A program made the translations under genes and the position numbers. Below the pieces are notes generated by a model. That model saw only the letters and a list, made by a program, of their open reading frames with translations. It had not been told where the DNA came from and made no database searches. From assembly GCA_964451955.1 (NCBI GenBank), contig CAYVKG010000007.1, positions 23,513-87,512 on the forward strand: DNA of 64,000 nt, written 5' to 3'. The DNA is from JAPLNB01 sp964451955 (GTDB lineage Bacteria; Planctomycetota; Phycisphaerae; Tepidisphaerales; Tepidisphaeraceae). Positions 55,875 to 64,000 of the stretch are shown in pieces. Position 1 is the first letter of the stretch; every line of letters begins with the position of its first letter.

Positions 55875-57275
55875 CTAGTCGCCGAGGACCTCCGTATCCA
55901 TCGACGGTATCACGATCCGCGATGCGCCGCCGTTCTTGAGCCTCCAGGCAAGCGCAGCGGCCTCCTGCGGTTCCCCGTGCACGACATAGAAACTCGTCCG
56001 GGGCGTAATCGTCGGCGCCAGGAACCCGGCCAACTCCTCGCCGTCCGCGTGCGCGCTCAGGCCATGAATCGTCTGCACCTGGCACCTCACGTCATACCAT
56101 CGACCGTAGATCCGCACCCGCTTGTCCCCGTCCTGCAACCTCCGCCCCAAGGTGTACGGGGGCGTCCAGCCAACCATCACCACAAGATCGTTCGGCCTCT
56201 CGATGCTCACCTTCAGATGGTGCAGAATCCGCCCGAATTCGCACGTCGGACTCGATGCGATGATCACACACGGACCATTGTCGCCGTTTATGCGACGGCT
56301 CTCATCCGTGCTCCTGGCGAATGTCACCCGCGACATCCCAAACAGATCGCTCTTGCCAATCGCCTCCCGCGTCTCATCGTCGTAGTAGTCACGAAACTCA
56401 GAATGAACCTTCGACACCTCAATGCCCATCGGGCTGTCCACATAGATCGGGATCGGCTGAATCAGCCCCTCCTGAATGAACCGCTGAATGTACCACAAGA
56501 CCGTCTGCGTCCGCCCGACCGCAAATGCCGGCACCAGCAGCCGGCTCCGCCGCTGGATGCAATACCTCACCGCCTCCAAGAGCGACGGCCCCACCTCTTC
56601 CATCGGCGCGTGCGAGCGGCCACCATACGTGCTTTCCGTAATCACATGGTCAACCGCCCCCGACAACGGTTGCGGATCACGAATGATCGGCGTGTGGTAT
56701 CGGCCCAGGTCGCCCGTAAACAACAACGATCGCGATTGCCCCGTCCCTTCCACCGTCCAGTCAATCACCACATACGCCGAGCCCAGAATATGCCCGGCAT
56801 CATACAGCGTGAACCCCACTCCCCGACCCAGATCCACCCGCTGTCCGTACGCCACCCGCCGCATCTGCCGCATAACACGCGGAATGTCGCTCCGAACATA
56901 CAACGGGCGAATCGGCTCCTCACCGGGCGCTTGCCCGCGGCGGGTCAGGTAGGCCGCGTCCTCTTCCTGAATCTCCGCCGAGTCCTCCAACACAATCCTC
57001 GCTACCTCCGCGGTCCCCGGCGTGCAGTAGATCGGCCCGTCATATCCCGCTCGCGTCAACACGGGGATTCTGCCGCAATGATCAAGATGCCCATGCGACA
57101 GGATCAGGGCATCGACCTTCTTCGCGGCGTCGGGCAGGCGAAGGTTCAGCCGCCGGGCTTCCTCGCGCGGGCCCTGGTACATGCCCACGTCCAGCAGCAG
57201 TCGCAATCCGTTTACGTCCATCAGATGGCACGTCCCTGTGACCGCTCGATCCGCTCCGCTGAATTGGATTCGCAT
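55875..57275 (-). CDS. Beta-CASP metallo-beta-lactamase fold RNase-like protein
   Basis: The 466-residue protein has the two-zinc motif SHGHLDHCG (H61, H63, D65, H66), a TGDLGR aspartate motif and the beta-CASP signatures TESTYGGRSH and SAHADGEEL, with a late VHGEP motif. Bacterial members of this group are RNA-specific exo- or endonucleases related to CPSF-73 and YsiA-like proteins. It should act in the cytosol on RNA ends. It begins 324 bp downstream of moeA's end and overlaps no neighbour. A precise RNA substrate cannot be deduced. Confidence 0.9.
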   Translation of the reverse strand: MRIQFSGADRAVTGTCHLMDVNGLRLLLDVGMYQGPREEARRLNLRLPDAAKKVDALILSHGHLDHCGRIPVLTRAGYDGPIYCTPGTAEVARIVLEDSAEIQEEDAAYLTRRGQAPGEEPIRPLYVRSDIPRVMRQMRRVAYGQRVDLGRGVGFTLYDAGHILGSAYVVIDWTVEGTGQSRSLLFTGDLGRYHTPIIRDPQPLSGAVDHVITESTYGGRSHAPMEEVGPSLLEAVRYCIQRRSRLLVPAFAVGRTQTVLWYIQRFIQEGLIQPIPIYVDSPMGIEVSKVHSEFRDYYDDETREAIGKSDLFGMSRVTFARSTDESRRINGDNGPCVIIASSPTCEFGRILHHLKVSIERPNDLVVMVGWTPPYTLGRRLQDGDKRVRIYGRWYDVRCQVQTIHGLSAHADGEELAGFLAPTITPRTSFYVVHGEPQEAAALAWRLKNGGASRIVIPSMDTEVLGD

Positions 57276-57599
57276 CGCATAAGCCTAGTCCGCGGCACGC
57301 AACCCCGCAACGACCAGATCCCCCCTCCGGCTCGCAAAAAAACGGGCCGTCTGATGCGGGCTTGTCGGGAAAAAGGCCCCGCGGCAGACCGACCCGGTGG
57401 ATGGCGCGTGCCGTCAGCTTTCCGCACACTGACCACACCGCCTGCCGCCTGTCGTTTCGCAAGAAACGTGCCAATCCCCCATCAACCCGCAAACCGGCCC
57501 GCCCAAACCGCTCGCCCAAACCAACCCTGAAGAATCTGCAATCACATGACCAAAAGTTGCACGATGTCCTTCAGCCGAAACCGCCACCACCCCGACATG
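57276..57599 (-). other. Intergenic region between moeA and the beta-CASP gene
   Basis: No gene is seen in this 324-bp stretch. It contains a minus-strand terminator-like site (57336-57379) and a stem with arms CGTTTC/GAAACG closing a GCAA tetraloop (57453-57468) on the + strand. No RNase P, tmRNA or SRP signature was recognised. Confidence 0.5.
57336..57379 (-). terminator. Terminator-like site after moeA
   Basis: On the minus strand GGGCC (57379-57375) can pair with GGCCC (57348-57344) across a 26-base loop, followed by G and a run of seven T. The stem is short and the loop long, so the call is weak apart from the T run. Confidence 0.4.
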
Positions 57600-58817
57600 T
57601 CAGATCTCCCAGCCAAAGTACGCCCGTTTGCCCTCCCCCTTGCTTCTCGGCGGAATCTCTACAAAACCGTCGCTTCGACCGGCCGAAACCAGGTCCCCGG
57701 GGCCCTTGGTTGGTAACATCTGTACCCCCCCCTCCGCACCCAGCGTCACCGGCCGATACAACCACGACTCCGCATCGCTCTCCTCCGGTCGATCCACGAC
57801 AACCATCGGCGAAGGAGGGTCAATCACGCCGAATCCCGCAAGCCGGCGCAGCACGATCGCCCCCAGTCGTCTCGCCGTCACCAACAGCGACACCGGGTCT
57901 CCCGGCAGCCCAAGAATCGCCTGACCCTCAAGTCCAATCGCGCCAAACATGGCCTTGCCAGGGCGGATCGGCAGGCCGCGAAACTCCACCCCCGCCTTGG
58001 CCAGACTCACCGCCTCCTGCGCGCAATCGTGATCGCCCGTCCACGCCCCACCCGTAATGAGCACCACGTCGCATTCCTGCAAGGCATCAGCCAATGCCGT
58101 CCGCGTTTCGTCCACATCATCGGCCACATGCACCGTGTGCTGCCAGTCCAGCCACGCTGTCCCGCCCAACATCGCTTCAATGGCCGGACCGTTGCTGTCG
58201 CGAACCTGCCACACGCTGGGCGAGCAGTCGGGCGACAACAGCTCGTCACCCGTCACGACAATCCCAAGTCGGACCACTCGATGCACGCGCGGACGCCACA
58301 GGCCGAAACTTGCCAAGGCCCCCACCAGCGCGGGCGTTAACACCCGCCCCGCTTCCACCACCACCTCTCCCGCCCGAATGTTCTGACCCTTCACCCGAAT
58401 GTTATTGCCCGCCGCAGCCTTCAAACCCCATGGCACTTTAATGTGGTCCCCATCCCCCTCAACATCCTCACACCGAATCACCAACTCCGCCCCCTTGGGT
58501 ATCGCCGCCCCCGTCACGATCTTCATCGCCTTCCCCATTGCCAACAACCTCGGCGACTGCCCGACGTTCACCTGACCCTCCAGCGGGACATCGCCAAGCG
58601 ACAGATCCGCCAGACGCAGCGCATATCCCTCGGCAGCACTCACATCGCATGCGGGACTGTCGCGATCCGCCACAAGGTCCTGCGCCAACACACGACCCGC
58701 CGCCAAGCTCAGATCAACCGTCTCCGTGGCAACGGCTTGCAGCTTGGCCGCCATTTTCATCACCGTCGCAGCGGGCGACTGCAATTCCACCCGATCCGCC
58801 ATTTGCGTTTCCGTCAT
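57600..58817 (-). CDS. moeA: Molybdopterin molybdenumtransferase MoeA
   Basis: MoeA inserts molybdate into adenylated molybdopterin, the last step of molybdenum cofactor synthesis. From the ATG at 58817 the protein has 405 residues, near the usual 410. GGAGAG lies nine bases upstream. ATGs at 58826 and 58859 are also possible. Motifs in order: DSPACDVSAAEGYA, TGAAIPKGAELVI, VVTGDEL, VRDSNGPAI, ITGGAWTGDHD, PIRPGKAMFGA and GLPGDPVS. Several differ from the common forms (SAMDGYA, GGVSVGDYD, GLPGNPVS), so it may be a divergent paralogue. No other moa or moe gene is nearby. Confidence 0.88.
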   Translation of the reverse strand: MTETQMADRVELQSPAATVMKMAAKLQAVATETVDLSLAAGRVLAQDLVADRDSPACDVSAAEGYALRLADLSLGDVPLEGQVNVGQSPRLLAMGKAMKIVTGAAIPKGAELVIRCEDVEGDGDHIKVPWGLKAAAGNNIRVKGQNIRAGEVVVEAGRVLTPALVGALASFGLWRPRVHRVVRLGIVVTGDELLSPDCSPSVWQVRDSNGPAIEAMLGGTAWLDWQHTVHVADDVDETRTALADALQECDVVLITGGAWTGDHDCAQEAVSLAKAGVEFRGLPIRPGKAMFGAIGLEGQAILGLPGDPVSLLVTARRLGAIVLRRLAGFGVIDPPSPMVVVDRPEESDAESWLYRPVTLGAEGGVQMLPTKGPGDLVSAGRSDGFVEIPPRSKGEGKRAYFGWEI

Positions 58818-59120
58818 ACCCTTCATCTCTCCATGGTCGTACCCACCTGTGCCCGTCATTATAGCCCCCAAAGCGGTCCTCGGCCCGAGACTCCACCTCC
58901 CCCATTCTCGCCCGCCCCATGTTTCCGCCCCCCCGCAAGAAAGAGGGTCGCCAGCACCCCGTCCCGAAAGACCAGTCCGGAAAGATGCAACAAACCAAGA
59001 CTTGGCGCCTGAACGCGTCCCCCCACGCACCCGGGTGGGCGACTCGGCCACAATGGCCGGGTCTACGCGGGTTTGCCCGACTTATTGCCTTCGCGACCCG
59101 CCCGCCATAACCTTAAACCC
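58818..59120. other. Divergent intergenic region upstream of moeA
   Basis: This stretch separates moeA from an unknown gene on the + strand. It shows a CACCCGGGTG palindrome near 59030 and a CGGCC/GGCCG stem near 59046-59060. No promoter boxes stand out. Confidence 0.4.
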
Positions 59121-59627
59121 ATGTTTGACCGATCTTTTGCCGAGTGGTTCCTCTCCCGGGTGGCGCCGTTCAAGGATGTCCCCCCTGAAAAGCTCGCCGC
59201 CGACCGCGACGCCATGCGCCGCCAGCAGGAATTCAACCAGAACTACCATGAATTCCTCAACCACGCGGTCCTCCCTGCCGTCGATGCCCTCGTCAAGATC
59301 CTCCATCACAGCGGCATCGTCCATCGCGTCTCCACCTGGGGCAACCAGCTTTCGCTTCGCGTTCACCTGGCCTGGCGATGGGGAGAACTGGTCATTCTCC
59401 AAAGCCACGAGGATTGCGTCACCTTCGACCACCACATCATCACCGAGGGCGAGAAACGCGGCGAAGACTCCACCCAGGATCATTCCCATATCTACGACCT
59501 CCGAGACCCCCTTCCTCCAGCCGTGGCGGCCCAGGAACTGCAGTTCTTCCTCGGACGCCTTGCTCAAGACCTTATCGAATCCGAACCCGACGCCGAACTC
59601 CCCCCGGGAGAAGAGCCGCTACCATGA
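59121..59627 (+). CDS. Cytosolic protein of unknown function
   Basis: The 168-residue protein begins MFDRSFAEWFLSRVAPFKDVPPEKL at the ATG at 59121. A possible extension upstream is proline/arginine-rich and looks non-coding. The N-terminal half is helical (LAADRDAMRRQQEFNQNYHEF). The C-terminal half seems beta-rich (LSLRVHLAWRWGELVILQSHEDCVTFDHHII) and ends acidic. There is no signal or membrane segment. No strong ribosome-binding site is visible. I do not recognise the family. It precedes the STAS gene by 121 bp. Confidence 0.65.
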   Translation: MFDRSFAEWFLSRVAPFKDVPPEKLAADRDAMRRQQEFNQNYHEFLNHAVLPAVDALVKILHHSGIVHRVSTWGNQLSLRVHLAWRWGELVILQSHEDCVTFDHHIITEGEKRGEDSTQDHSHIYDLRDPLPPAVAAQELQFFLGRLAQDLIESEPDAELPPGEEPLP

Positions 59628-59676
59628 TCCCCCAACTGACACTCTCCCCGACTCTGCCATTTCCGAACACCACCCA

Positions 59677-59705
59677 TTGGCATTTCCGCACGCTTTTGTC
59701 ACAAT
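59677..59705 (+). promoter_or_regulatory. Sigma70-type promoter of STAS gene
   Basis: TTGGCA (five of six consensus bases) at 59677-59682 and CACAAT (four of six) at 59700-59705 are exactly 17 bases apart. The start site would lie near 59712, giving a leader of about 36 bases with AGGAGG before the ATG. Confidence 0.5.
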
Positions 59706-59748
59706 GATTACGTCCGGACCAGCGCAATCCGGCAATTAGGAGGTTCAC

Positions 59749-60090
59749 ATGGCCGCCCTCAATTGCCACAGACTCGACGACCTGACCATCCTGAAAATCG
59801 ACGGCTCGCTGACCTCCGAGGAACTGGCCCAGGTCGAACAACCGTTCGCCGAACTCACCGCCCAGCCCGGAGCCCGCGTCGTCGTCGATCTCACCAACGT
59901 CGCCATCGTCACCACCCCCGCCCTCTCCATGTTCATCGCCGCCGCCAACATCGCAAAGCATACCGGCGGCAAGCTTGTCTTCACCCAGGCAACCCCCCCC
60001 GTGCGTGACGTCCTCCAGCGACTGCGACTCAGCTCCGTCTTGCACACCGTCCAAGGAATCGACGAGGCCATCGCACAGGCCAGATTGTAG
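59749..60090 (+). CDS. STAS domain protein, anti-sigma antagonist-like
   Basis: The 113-residue protein is a single STAS domain, beginning with LDDLTILKIDGSLTSEELAQVE. Such proteins usually control a sigma factor by binding an anti-sigma kinase. The conserved D-L-S-x-V-x-x-I-D-S-S-G-L region reads DLTNVAIVTTPAL (residues 47-59). Threonine 56 sits where the phosphorylated serine is expected and alanine replaces the usual glycine. It may therefore be regulated differently or not at all. An ideal AGGAGG lies six bases before the ATG. No partner kinase or sigma gene is in the window. The GroES-like gene follows after 56 bp. Confidence 0.88.
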   Translation: MAALNCHRLDDLTILKIDGSLTSEELAQVEQPFAELTAQPGARVVVDLTNVAIVTTPALSMFIAAANIAKHTGGKLVFTQATPPVRDVLQRLRLSSVLHTVQGIDEAIAQARL

Positions 60091-60146
60091 TCCCCCACCC
60101 GCTTGCCGTTCGCTATCACGCCGACAACTCGGTATGATCTCCCCCT

Positions 60147-60542
60147 ATGGCCACCAGAGGATCCAAGCGACGCCTGGAGTACGATATCATCGAGCCCATT
60201 GGCAAACGCGTCGTCATCCGAAAGGATGAGAACAAACGCGAAACCAAGAGCGGCATCGTCTTGCCCGATAGCCACGAGATCCCCGTCATCACGGGCCGCG
60301 TCATCTCCGTGGGCAAGGAAATCGAAAACGACGAAAACCACACCATCAAACAATACGATAAGGTGCTCTTTGACCCCCGCGAGGCCATTCCCGTCGAGTT
60401 GGAACACGACAATAAGCTCTTCGTCGTCCACATCGACCGCGTGCTGGCAATCTTCCGCCGGTCCGAACTCCAGAAACCCGACAAATCCGATTCCTGCGAT
60501 CACGAGACCGGCCCGGACACCAATGCCGCCGACAGTGACTAG
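60147..60542 (+). CDS. GroES-like co-chaperonin
   Basis: The 131-residue protein carries a Cpn10 fold: IIEPIGKRVVIRKDE, the mobile-loop-like stretch RETKSGIVLPD that would bind GroEL, GRVISVGKE, the KQYDKVLFD segment and a final VHIDRVLAIF strand. It is longer than the usual 95 residues because of an N-terminal basic extension and an acidic C-terminal tail of about 25 residues. No groEL is adjacent, so it is probably a second, free-standing GroES paralogue. Planctomycetes often carry several chaperonin copies. Confidence 0.85.
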   Translation: MATRGSKRRLEYDIIEPIGKRVVIRKDENKRETKSGIVLPDSHEIPVITGRVISVGKEIENDENHTIKQYDKVLFDPREAIPVELEHDNKLFVVHIDRVLAIFRRSELQKPDKSDSCDHETGPDTNAADSD

Positions 60543-60802
60543 GGCCCGCCGCCCACCCCTAAGCAGCCCGCCATTGCCAATCTGGAACCCAGTCCTTCCA
60601 TGAACTCGGCACCGATGCATGCCTGCCGACCCGCGATCACCGCCCTCTTCGTCCCGCCTTTCGTCCAGTTGGTGAGCCCCTCTTGGCCAGCCAAACCCCT
60701 TCACATTCCCTCCCCATTGACAAACACCCCTGTCTGCGGGAAAACGGGTGCGTTGCGGCCAATTGTCATAACCGCAAAACACGGTCCAACGGCCATCACC
60801 TG
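60543..60802 (+). other. Non-coding gap before ABC permease gene
   Basis: The gap holds a perfect TTGACA (60717-60722) without a good -10 box at the right distance. It also holds an inverted repeat TTGCGG/CCGCAA (60753-60777, 13-base spacer) shortly before the permease start. The two may mark a regulated promoter; evidence is thin. Confidence 0.35.
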
Positions 60803-61690
60803 ATGTATCGCACCTGGGTCATCCTCCGTCACACTTTCATCGAAGCCGTCGTTCAGCCCATCTTCCCCCTGCTGCTCGCGCTGGGCAGCGCCATCCTCCT
60901 GATCTTCGGTCTGCTCCCGTTCTTCACCCTCGGCGAAGATACCGTCATGAGCAAGTCCGTCGGTCTGGACGTCATCCTTCTTCTCGTCCTGATCTCCACC
61001 TTGTTTGCCACTAGCAAATCGGTCTTCGAGGAAATCGAGGACCGCACCATGCTGACGCTCATGAGCAAACCCCTCCAACGGTGGGAAGTCCTTCTCGGAA
61101 AATACCTCGGCATCGTCGCCGCCTCGCTCCTGGCCATCATCATCCTCGGCGTCGTCATCTGCCTCGCCACCTGGTGGCGAATCCCGGGCGACTACATGCT
61201 CAGCACCCGCACCATTGACGACCAGGAACTGCGAAGGCTCCTCGGTTACCGCGTCATGCACCTCACCGGTCTCGCCGCCGAACTCGTCCTCAAATGGCTC
61301 CAGATCTCCGTGCTCGCCGCCGTCGGGGTCGCTCTGAGCACCCGCGTCTCCCTGGTCGTCAACCTCCCGGTCGTCATCATCATCTACATCGCGGGGAACC
61401 TCACCCGTTTCCTCTTCCCCCTCGAAGGCCAGAGCTTCGCACTCCAGGCATTGGCCTACGTCGTCACCACCGTGCTGCCCTACCTCGAGAATTTCGACCT
61501 CAGCGGTGCCACCATCTACAAACCCATTGCCGTCTACCAGTTCGCCGATGATCGCTCCGCCGTCCAACTCGCAGCTACCTGCAAGTACGTCGCCTGGGCT
61601 TTCGGATACGCGGCCGTCTATATCACCTTCGCGCTCACCACCGGTCTGTGGCTTTTCCACAACCGCGAACTCGGCGGAGCCGAAGGCTAA
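60803..61690 (+). CDS. ABC-2 type transporter permease
   Basis: The 295-residue membrane protein has about six hydrophobic helices (first at about 20-45, the last at about 265-285). The segment FEEIEDRTMLTLMSKPLQRWEVLLGKYLG is typical of ABC-2 permeases such as those for copper or gliding systems, where it couples to the ATPase. The ATG at 60803 gives a normal N-terminus (MYRTWVILRHTFIEAV); an earlier start adds a non-membrane peptide. The expected ATPase gene is not adjacent in the window. The substrate is unknown. Confidence 0.85.
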   Translation: MYRTWVILRHTFIEAVVQPIFPLLLALGSAILLIFGLLPFFTLGEDTVMSKSVGLDVILLLVLISTLFATSKSVFEEIEDRTMLTLMSKPLQRWEVLLGKYLGIVAASLLAIIILGVVICLATWWRIPGDYMLSTRTIDDQELRRLLGYRVMHLTGLAAELVLKWLQISVLAAVGVALSTRVSLVVNLPVVIIIYIAGNLTRFLFPLEGQSFALQALAYVVTTVLPYLENFDLSGATIYKPIAVYQFADDRSAVQLAATCKYVAWAFGYAAVYITFALTTGLWLFHNRELGGAEG

Positions 61691-61705
61691 TCCCCCGCCC
61701 CTCAA

Positions 61706-62458
61706 TTACCCGTCGATTCTCGATGCGGCCTCCCGGTCGCAGAAACACCTCACGCTCGGATGCATCCACAGCATCGACGCCGGAAAACCCGCGCCAATCC
61801 GGCGGCTCATCAACTCACGCATCGGCTCAGCTTTCTTGGCCCCGCTCACCAGTAACACGATGTGCCTCGCCCGCATGATGTCGGCCATGCCCAGTGTCAG
61901 ACCGCGCCTGGGCGCACGTCCCGCTTTCGTCAACATCGGATGACACCGCGTCGACTGACTCAATTCCGCCACATGGGCACAAGCCTGCAGCCATGCGGCG
62001 GGCTCGTTCAACCCCAGGTGCCCGTTAGCCCCCAGCCCCAGCACGCAGACGTCGATCGGTCCGGCCTCCGCCAGCCAACCGTCGATTCGGCCACACTCCC
62101 CCACCAAATCCTCCGCATCGCCCCGAAATCCCGCATATCGATCGCCGCCAATTCCCATCGGCAGCAAAAAGTGCCGCCTCAAATAGCTCTCGCATGTGCA
62201 CGGATCGTCCCCCGCTACGCCGCACCACTCGTCCAACTTCAAGACGCGCACTCGATCACACGACAGAAACCCCAGCCGCACCCGCTCCGCCAAAACCTCG
62301 TAGGCACCCGTCGGTGACGACCCCGTCGCCAAACACAGCAGGAGATCCGGCTTCGCCGCAATCCGCTCAATCAGGAAAGCCGCCGCCGCCTGACTCATCG
62401 CAGCGTAATCTCGCTCGATGACCAGCTCCATTCCCGCCAATCGCTTCGCATCATTCAT
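61706..62458 (-). CDS. Glucosamine/galactosamine-6-phosphate deaminase, NagB/AgaI family
   Basis: The 250-residue enzyme should convert an amino-sugar 6-phosphate to the ketose 6-phosphate and ammonia. It shows the phosphate loop LATGSSPTGAY (43-53), LDEWCG with D76, and GLGANGHLGLNEP with H147 and E152. In E. coli NagB the site equivalent to N145 is an aspartate (GVDGH). N-G-H is found in the galactosamine-6-phosphate isomerase AgaI branch, so the substrate may be galactosamine 6-phosphate. The start codon overlaps the end of the ROK kinase gene by 4 bp, so the two are translationally coupled. Confidence 0.9.
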   Translation of the reverse strand: MNDAKRLAGMELVIERDYAAMSQAAAAFLIERIAAKPDLLLCLATGSSPTGAYEVLAERVRLGFLSCDRVRVLKLDEWCGVAGDDPCTCESYLRRHFLLPMGIGGDRYAGFRGDAEDLVGECGRIDGWLAEAGPIDVCVLGLGANGHLGLNEPAAWLQACAHVAELSQSTRCHPMLTKAGRAPRRGLTLGMADIMRARHIVLLVSGAKKAEPMRELMSRRIGAGFPASMLWMHPSVRCFCDREAASRIDG

Positions 62459-63375
62459 CGATCCCCGCCCCTCTCCCGCATCATCATGCAGCCGGCACCC
62501 ACCAGACCGGCATCATTCTCCAATGCCGCCTTGCACAACTGCATCCCCGTGCTCGGCCCCAACTTGGCTCGCTTGATCACATCGAGCAACGGAGACTCAA
62601 ACAATCCGTAGTGCTCCTGCATGATTCCCCCCCCCAGAATCACCCGCTCAGGCAAAAACGTGTGAATGACCGTCCATAGCCCTTTCACGCACGCCCCCAC
62701 CGCCCGAGCCATAATCCGGAGCGCGCGGCTCTCTCCCCGCCGAACACCGGCGAACACCGCCTGTGAATCCGAGTAGCCCGCTCGCTTGCCCGCCTCCGTG
62801 ATTGCCGAACCCGACGCCAGACTCTCCAGACAACCGGTCAACCCGCAATAACAGGCCGGCCCACCCGGATCAATTGGCACATGCCCAATCTCTGGATGCT
62901 CCCCCGCCGCCCCTCGATAGATCTCCCCATTGCTCAGCACCGCCCCACCCACCCCAGTCCCAAATGTCAGCATCACCAGGTTCCCGACCCCCCGACCCGC
63001 GCCGGCGTATGCTTCCCCCAGCAACGCCGCATCCGCATCGTTCTCCAGCCGAACCGGTATCCCACCCTCCGCCCCCACCGCCTTCACAATGTTGCATCCC
63101 CCCCACGTCGGCAGCGTATAATCGTTGTTAATCTCCCCCGTAATCGGGTTCAGCGGCCCCGGACAACCAATGCCAATCCCCGCCACATCCTCCTTCGCCA
63201 ACCCCGCCCGACCAAGCAAATCCCGTATCGCCAGGCTGAAACGACCCATCGCCGCGTCAAAACCCTCCTCAGGCATCGTCGGCAGCCTCGTCTGCGATAC
63301 AATCCGCCCGCCGTCGCCGATCACCCCCACCAACGTCTTCGTGCCTCCAATGTCTATCCCGATCGCATGTGACAT
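62455..63375 (-). CDS. ROK family sugar kinase
   Basis: The 306-residue kinase should phosphorylate glucose or an N-acetyl amino sugar. It has the ATP phosphate motif DIGGTKT (8-14), the catalytic D113 in ENDAD, the ROK motif GEHPEIGH with H165, and the zinc site C175-x-C177-x4-C182 in the GGPACYCGLTGCLE stretch. No helix-turn-helix precedes the kinase, so it is an enzyme and not a ROK repressor. Its coupling to the deaminase gene favours N-acetylglucosamine or N-acetylgalactosamine, or recycling of these, over plain glucokinase. A deacetylase (NagA) is not in view. Confidence 0.92.
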   Translation of the reverse strand: MSHAIGIDIGGTKTLVGVIGDGGRIVSQTRLPTMPEEGFDAAMGRFSLAIRDLLGRAGLAKEDVAGIGIGCPGPLNPITGEINNDYTLPTWGGCNIVKAVGAEGGIPVRLENDADAALLGEAYAGAGRGVGNLVMLTFGTGVGGAVLSNGEIYRGAAGEHPEIGHVPIDPGGPACYCGLTGCLESLASGSAITEAGKRAGYSDSQAVFAGVRRGESRALRIMARAVGACVKGLWTVIHTFLPERVILGGGIMQEHYGLFESPLLDVIKRAKLGPSTGMQLCKAALENDAGLVGAGCMMMRERGGDR

Positions 63376-63494
63376 GGCTTACCCTCTGGATCCTTGACAA
63401 TGACACCCGCTCCAGACATTACCATGGTCAATGGATCAGGTACAATTTCACCACCAACGCCACGTATCAACCGTACGCGAAAGGTCGGTTCTCC

Positions 63495-63833
63495 ATGAAA
63501 CTCCTTAACGTCGCAATTCCGTCCCGACATTTCGAAGCGGCAGTCGTCTTCTATCGCGATGTCCTCGGCCTGCCCGTCTCCCAGGAAGGGCTGGGATGCT
63601 GCTACTTCACCGCGGGATCAGCCAACATCGCGGTGCACGTCGCTCGCGAAGGCAGCGACTTCGCCCCCACAGGGCACGGCATCTATCTTGACATTGCCGT
63701 TACCAATTTCCCGCAACTTAAAAAACGGCTGCGCGACGCCGGCATCGTCATCCGTAACGAATGGCAGGACGATTCCGGCCATTTCGTCGAGATCGCCGAC
63801 CCCGACGGAAACCTCGTCGAACTCGTCGGATAG
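63495..63833 (+). CDS. VOC (glyoxalase/bleomycin resistance) family protein
   Basis: From the ATG at 63495 the protein has 112 residues, the size of a single VOC unit. It begins KLLNVAIPSRHFEAAVVFYRDVLGLPVS, the typical first beta-alpha-beta module. It ends with HFVEIADPDGNLVELVG, the motif in which the glutamate is a metal ligand. A histidine at the usual first ligand position is not evident (NVAIP), so metal use is uncertain. AAGG lies ten bases upstream. It is divergent from the ROK kinase across 119 bp. Confidence 0.88.
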   Translation: MKLLNVAIPSRHFEAAVVFYRDVLGLPVSQEGLGCCYFTAGSANIAVHVAREGSDFAPTGHGIYLDIAVTNFPQLKKRLRDAGIVIRNEWQDDSGHFVEIADPDGNLVELVG

Positions 63834-63910
63834 CAGCCCGACCCTTTGCCTCTCTACGCGATTCACCTCCGCGCCGCCGGCTTCGGCATCCCCGGCCCCG
63901 CTCCAACCCC

Positions 63911-63947
63911 AAAAAAGGCAGGACCGCCCGTTTCGGGGCGGTCCTGC
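63911..63947 (-). terminator. Strong intrinsic terminator at right edge, minus direction
   Basis: Arms GCAGGACCGCCC (63918-63929) and GGGCGGTCCTGC (63936-63947) form a 12-bp stem with a 6-base loop. On the minus strand the stem is followed by a run of six T (63916-63911). It should end a transcript coming from beyond the right edge; without a T run on the + side it would serve the VOC gene only weakly. Confidence 0.75.
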
Positions 63948-64000
63948 GTCACACTGCACTTCGGAAGGAAGAGAAGCGTGTCACTCTTTTCTGAACCGGC

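Noticed and set aside
57453..57468. CGTTTC/GAAACG hairpin with GCAA tetraloop as a small RNA gene
   Set aside because: A single 6-bp stem with no promoter, terminator or known RNA signature around it is too little.

Overview
The window is GC-rich bacterial DNA that almost certainly comes from a member of the Planctomycetota, possibly a Phycisphaerae-type flagellate. The evidence is the combination of an LEPR-XLL-like N-terminus on a giant secreted protein, a DUF1598 protein, a DUF1559 (H-X9-DG) pseudopilin-like protein, two PEP-CTERM proteins, and Tat-exported Gfo/Idh/MocA and flavodoxin-like proteins. Lineage is inferred from these family fingerprints only. No rRNA, tRNA, CRISPR array, insertion sequence or phage gene was seen.

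Left region (1-9.4 kb, all minus strand): a flagellar operon read right to left. Its order is a membrane-anchored TPR protein, a FlgN-like chaperone, an NtrB/FlrB-type histidine kinase, an NtrC/FlrC-type sigma54 activator, flgB, flgC, fliE, fliF, fliG, and the first codons of a probable fliH at the edge. The genes build the proximal rod, the MS ring and the switch, with their own two-component sigma54 control embedded. Several gaps hold perfect short-loop hairpins, including four in a row between fliE and fliF.

Next region (9.7-15 kb): a Tat-exported flavodoxin-like oxidoreductase divergent from tspO, a DUF1598 protein, a PEP-CTERM protein, a zinc-dependent sorbitol/threonine-type dehydrogenase, and a small unknown protein.

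Centre (15.1-47.7 kb): one uninterrupted minus-strand gene encodes a 10,871-residue protein. From the N-terminus it has an LEPR-XLL-like motif, 28 CARDB repeats, PPC and TIG-like domains, a beta-propeller, about nine Ig/cadherin-like repeats, an RHS-like segment, a dockerin-like calcium site, a second propeller, two more CARDB repeats, an apparently undescribed repeat with a 212-226-residue period, three SdrD_B-type repeats, cadherin-like and PKD repeats, and a C-terminal RTX segment. It looks like a surface adhesin or matrix scaffold. G-over-C skew on the + strand changes sign inside this gene (about 31-37 kb) regardless of gene direction. This suggests the replication terminus.

Right region (48-64 kb): a DUF1559 protein and a PEP-CTERM protein; a PadR-radical SAM fusion protein preceded by a promoter-overlapping palindrome; a GluDH-subunit-3-like gene and a Gfo/Idh/MocA gene in one operon; a SlyD-like isomerase and dodecin; a secreted TIM-barrel-like protein; a beta-CASP metallo-beta-lactamase; MoeA; an unknown protein; a STAS protein; a GroES-like protein; an ABC-2 permease; an amino-sugar pair (NagB/AgaI-type deaminase plus ROK kinase, overlapping by 4 bp); and a VOC-fold protein. 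The likeliest new biology is the PadR-radical SAM fusion with its operator and the giant protein with its unclassified repeat.
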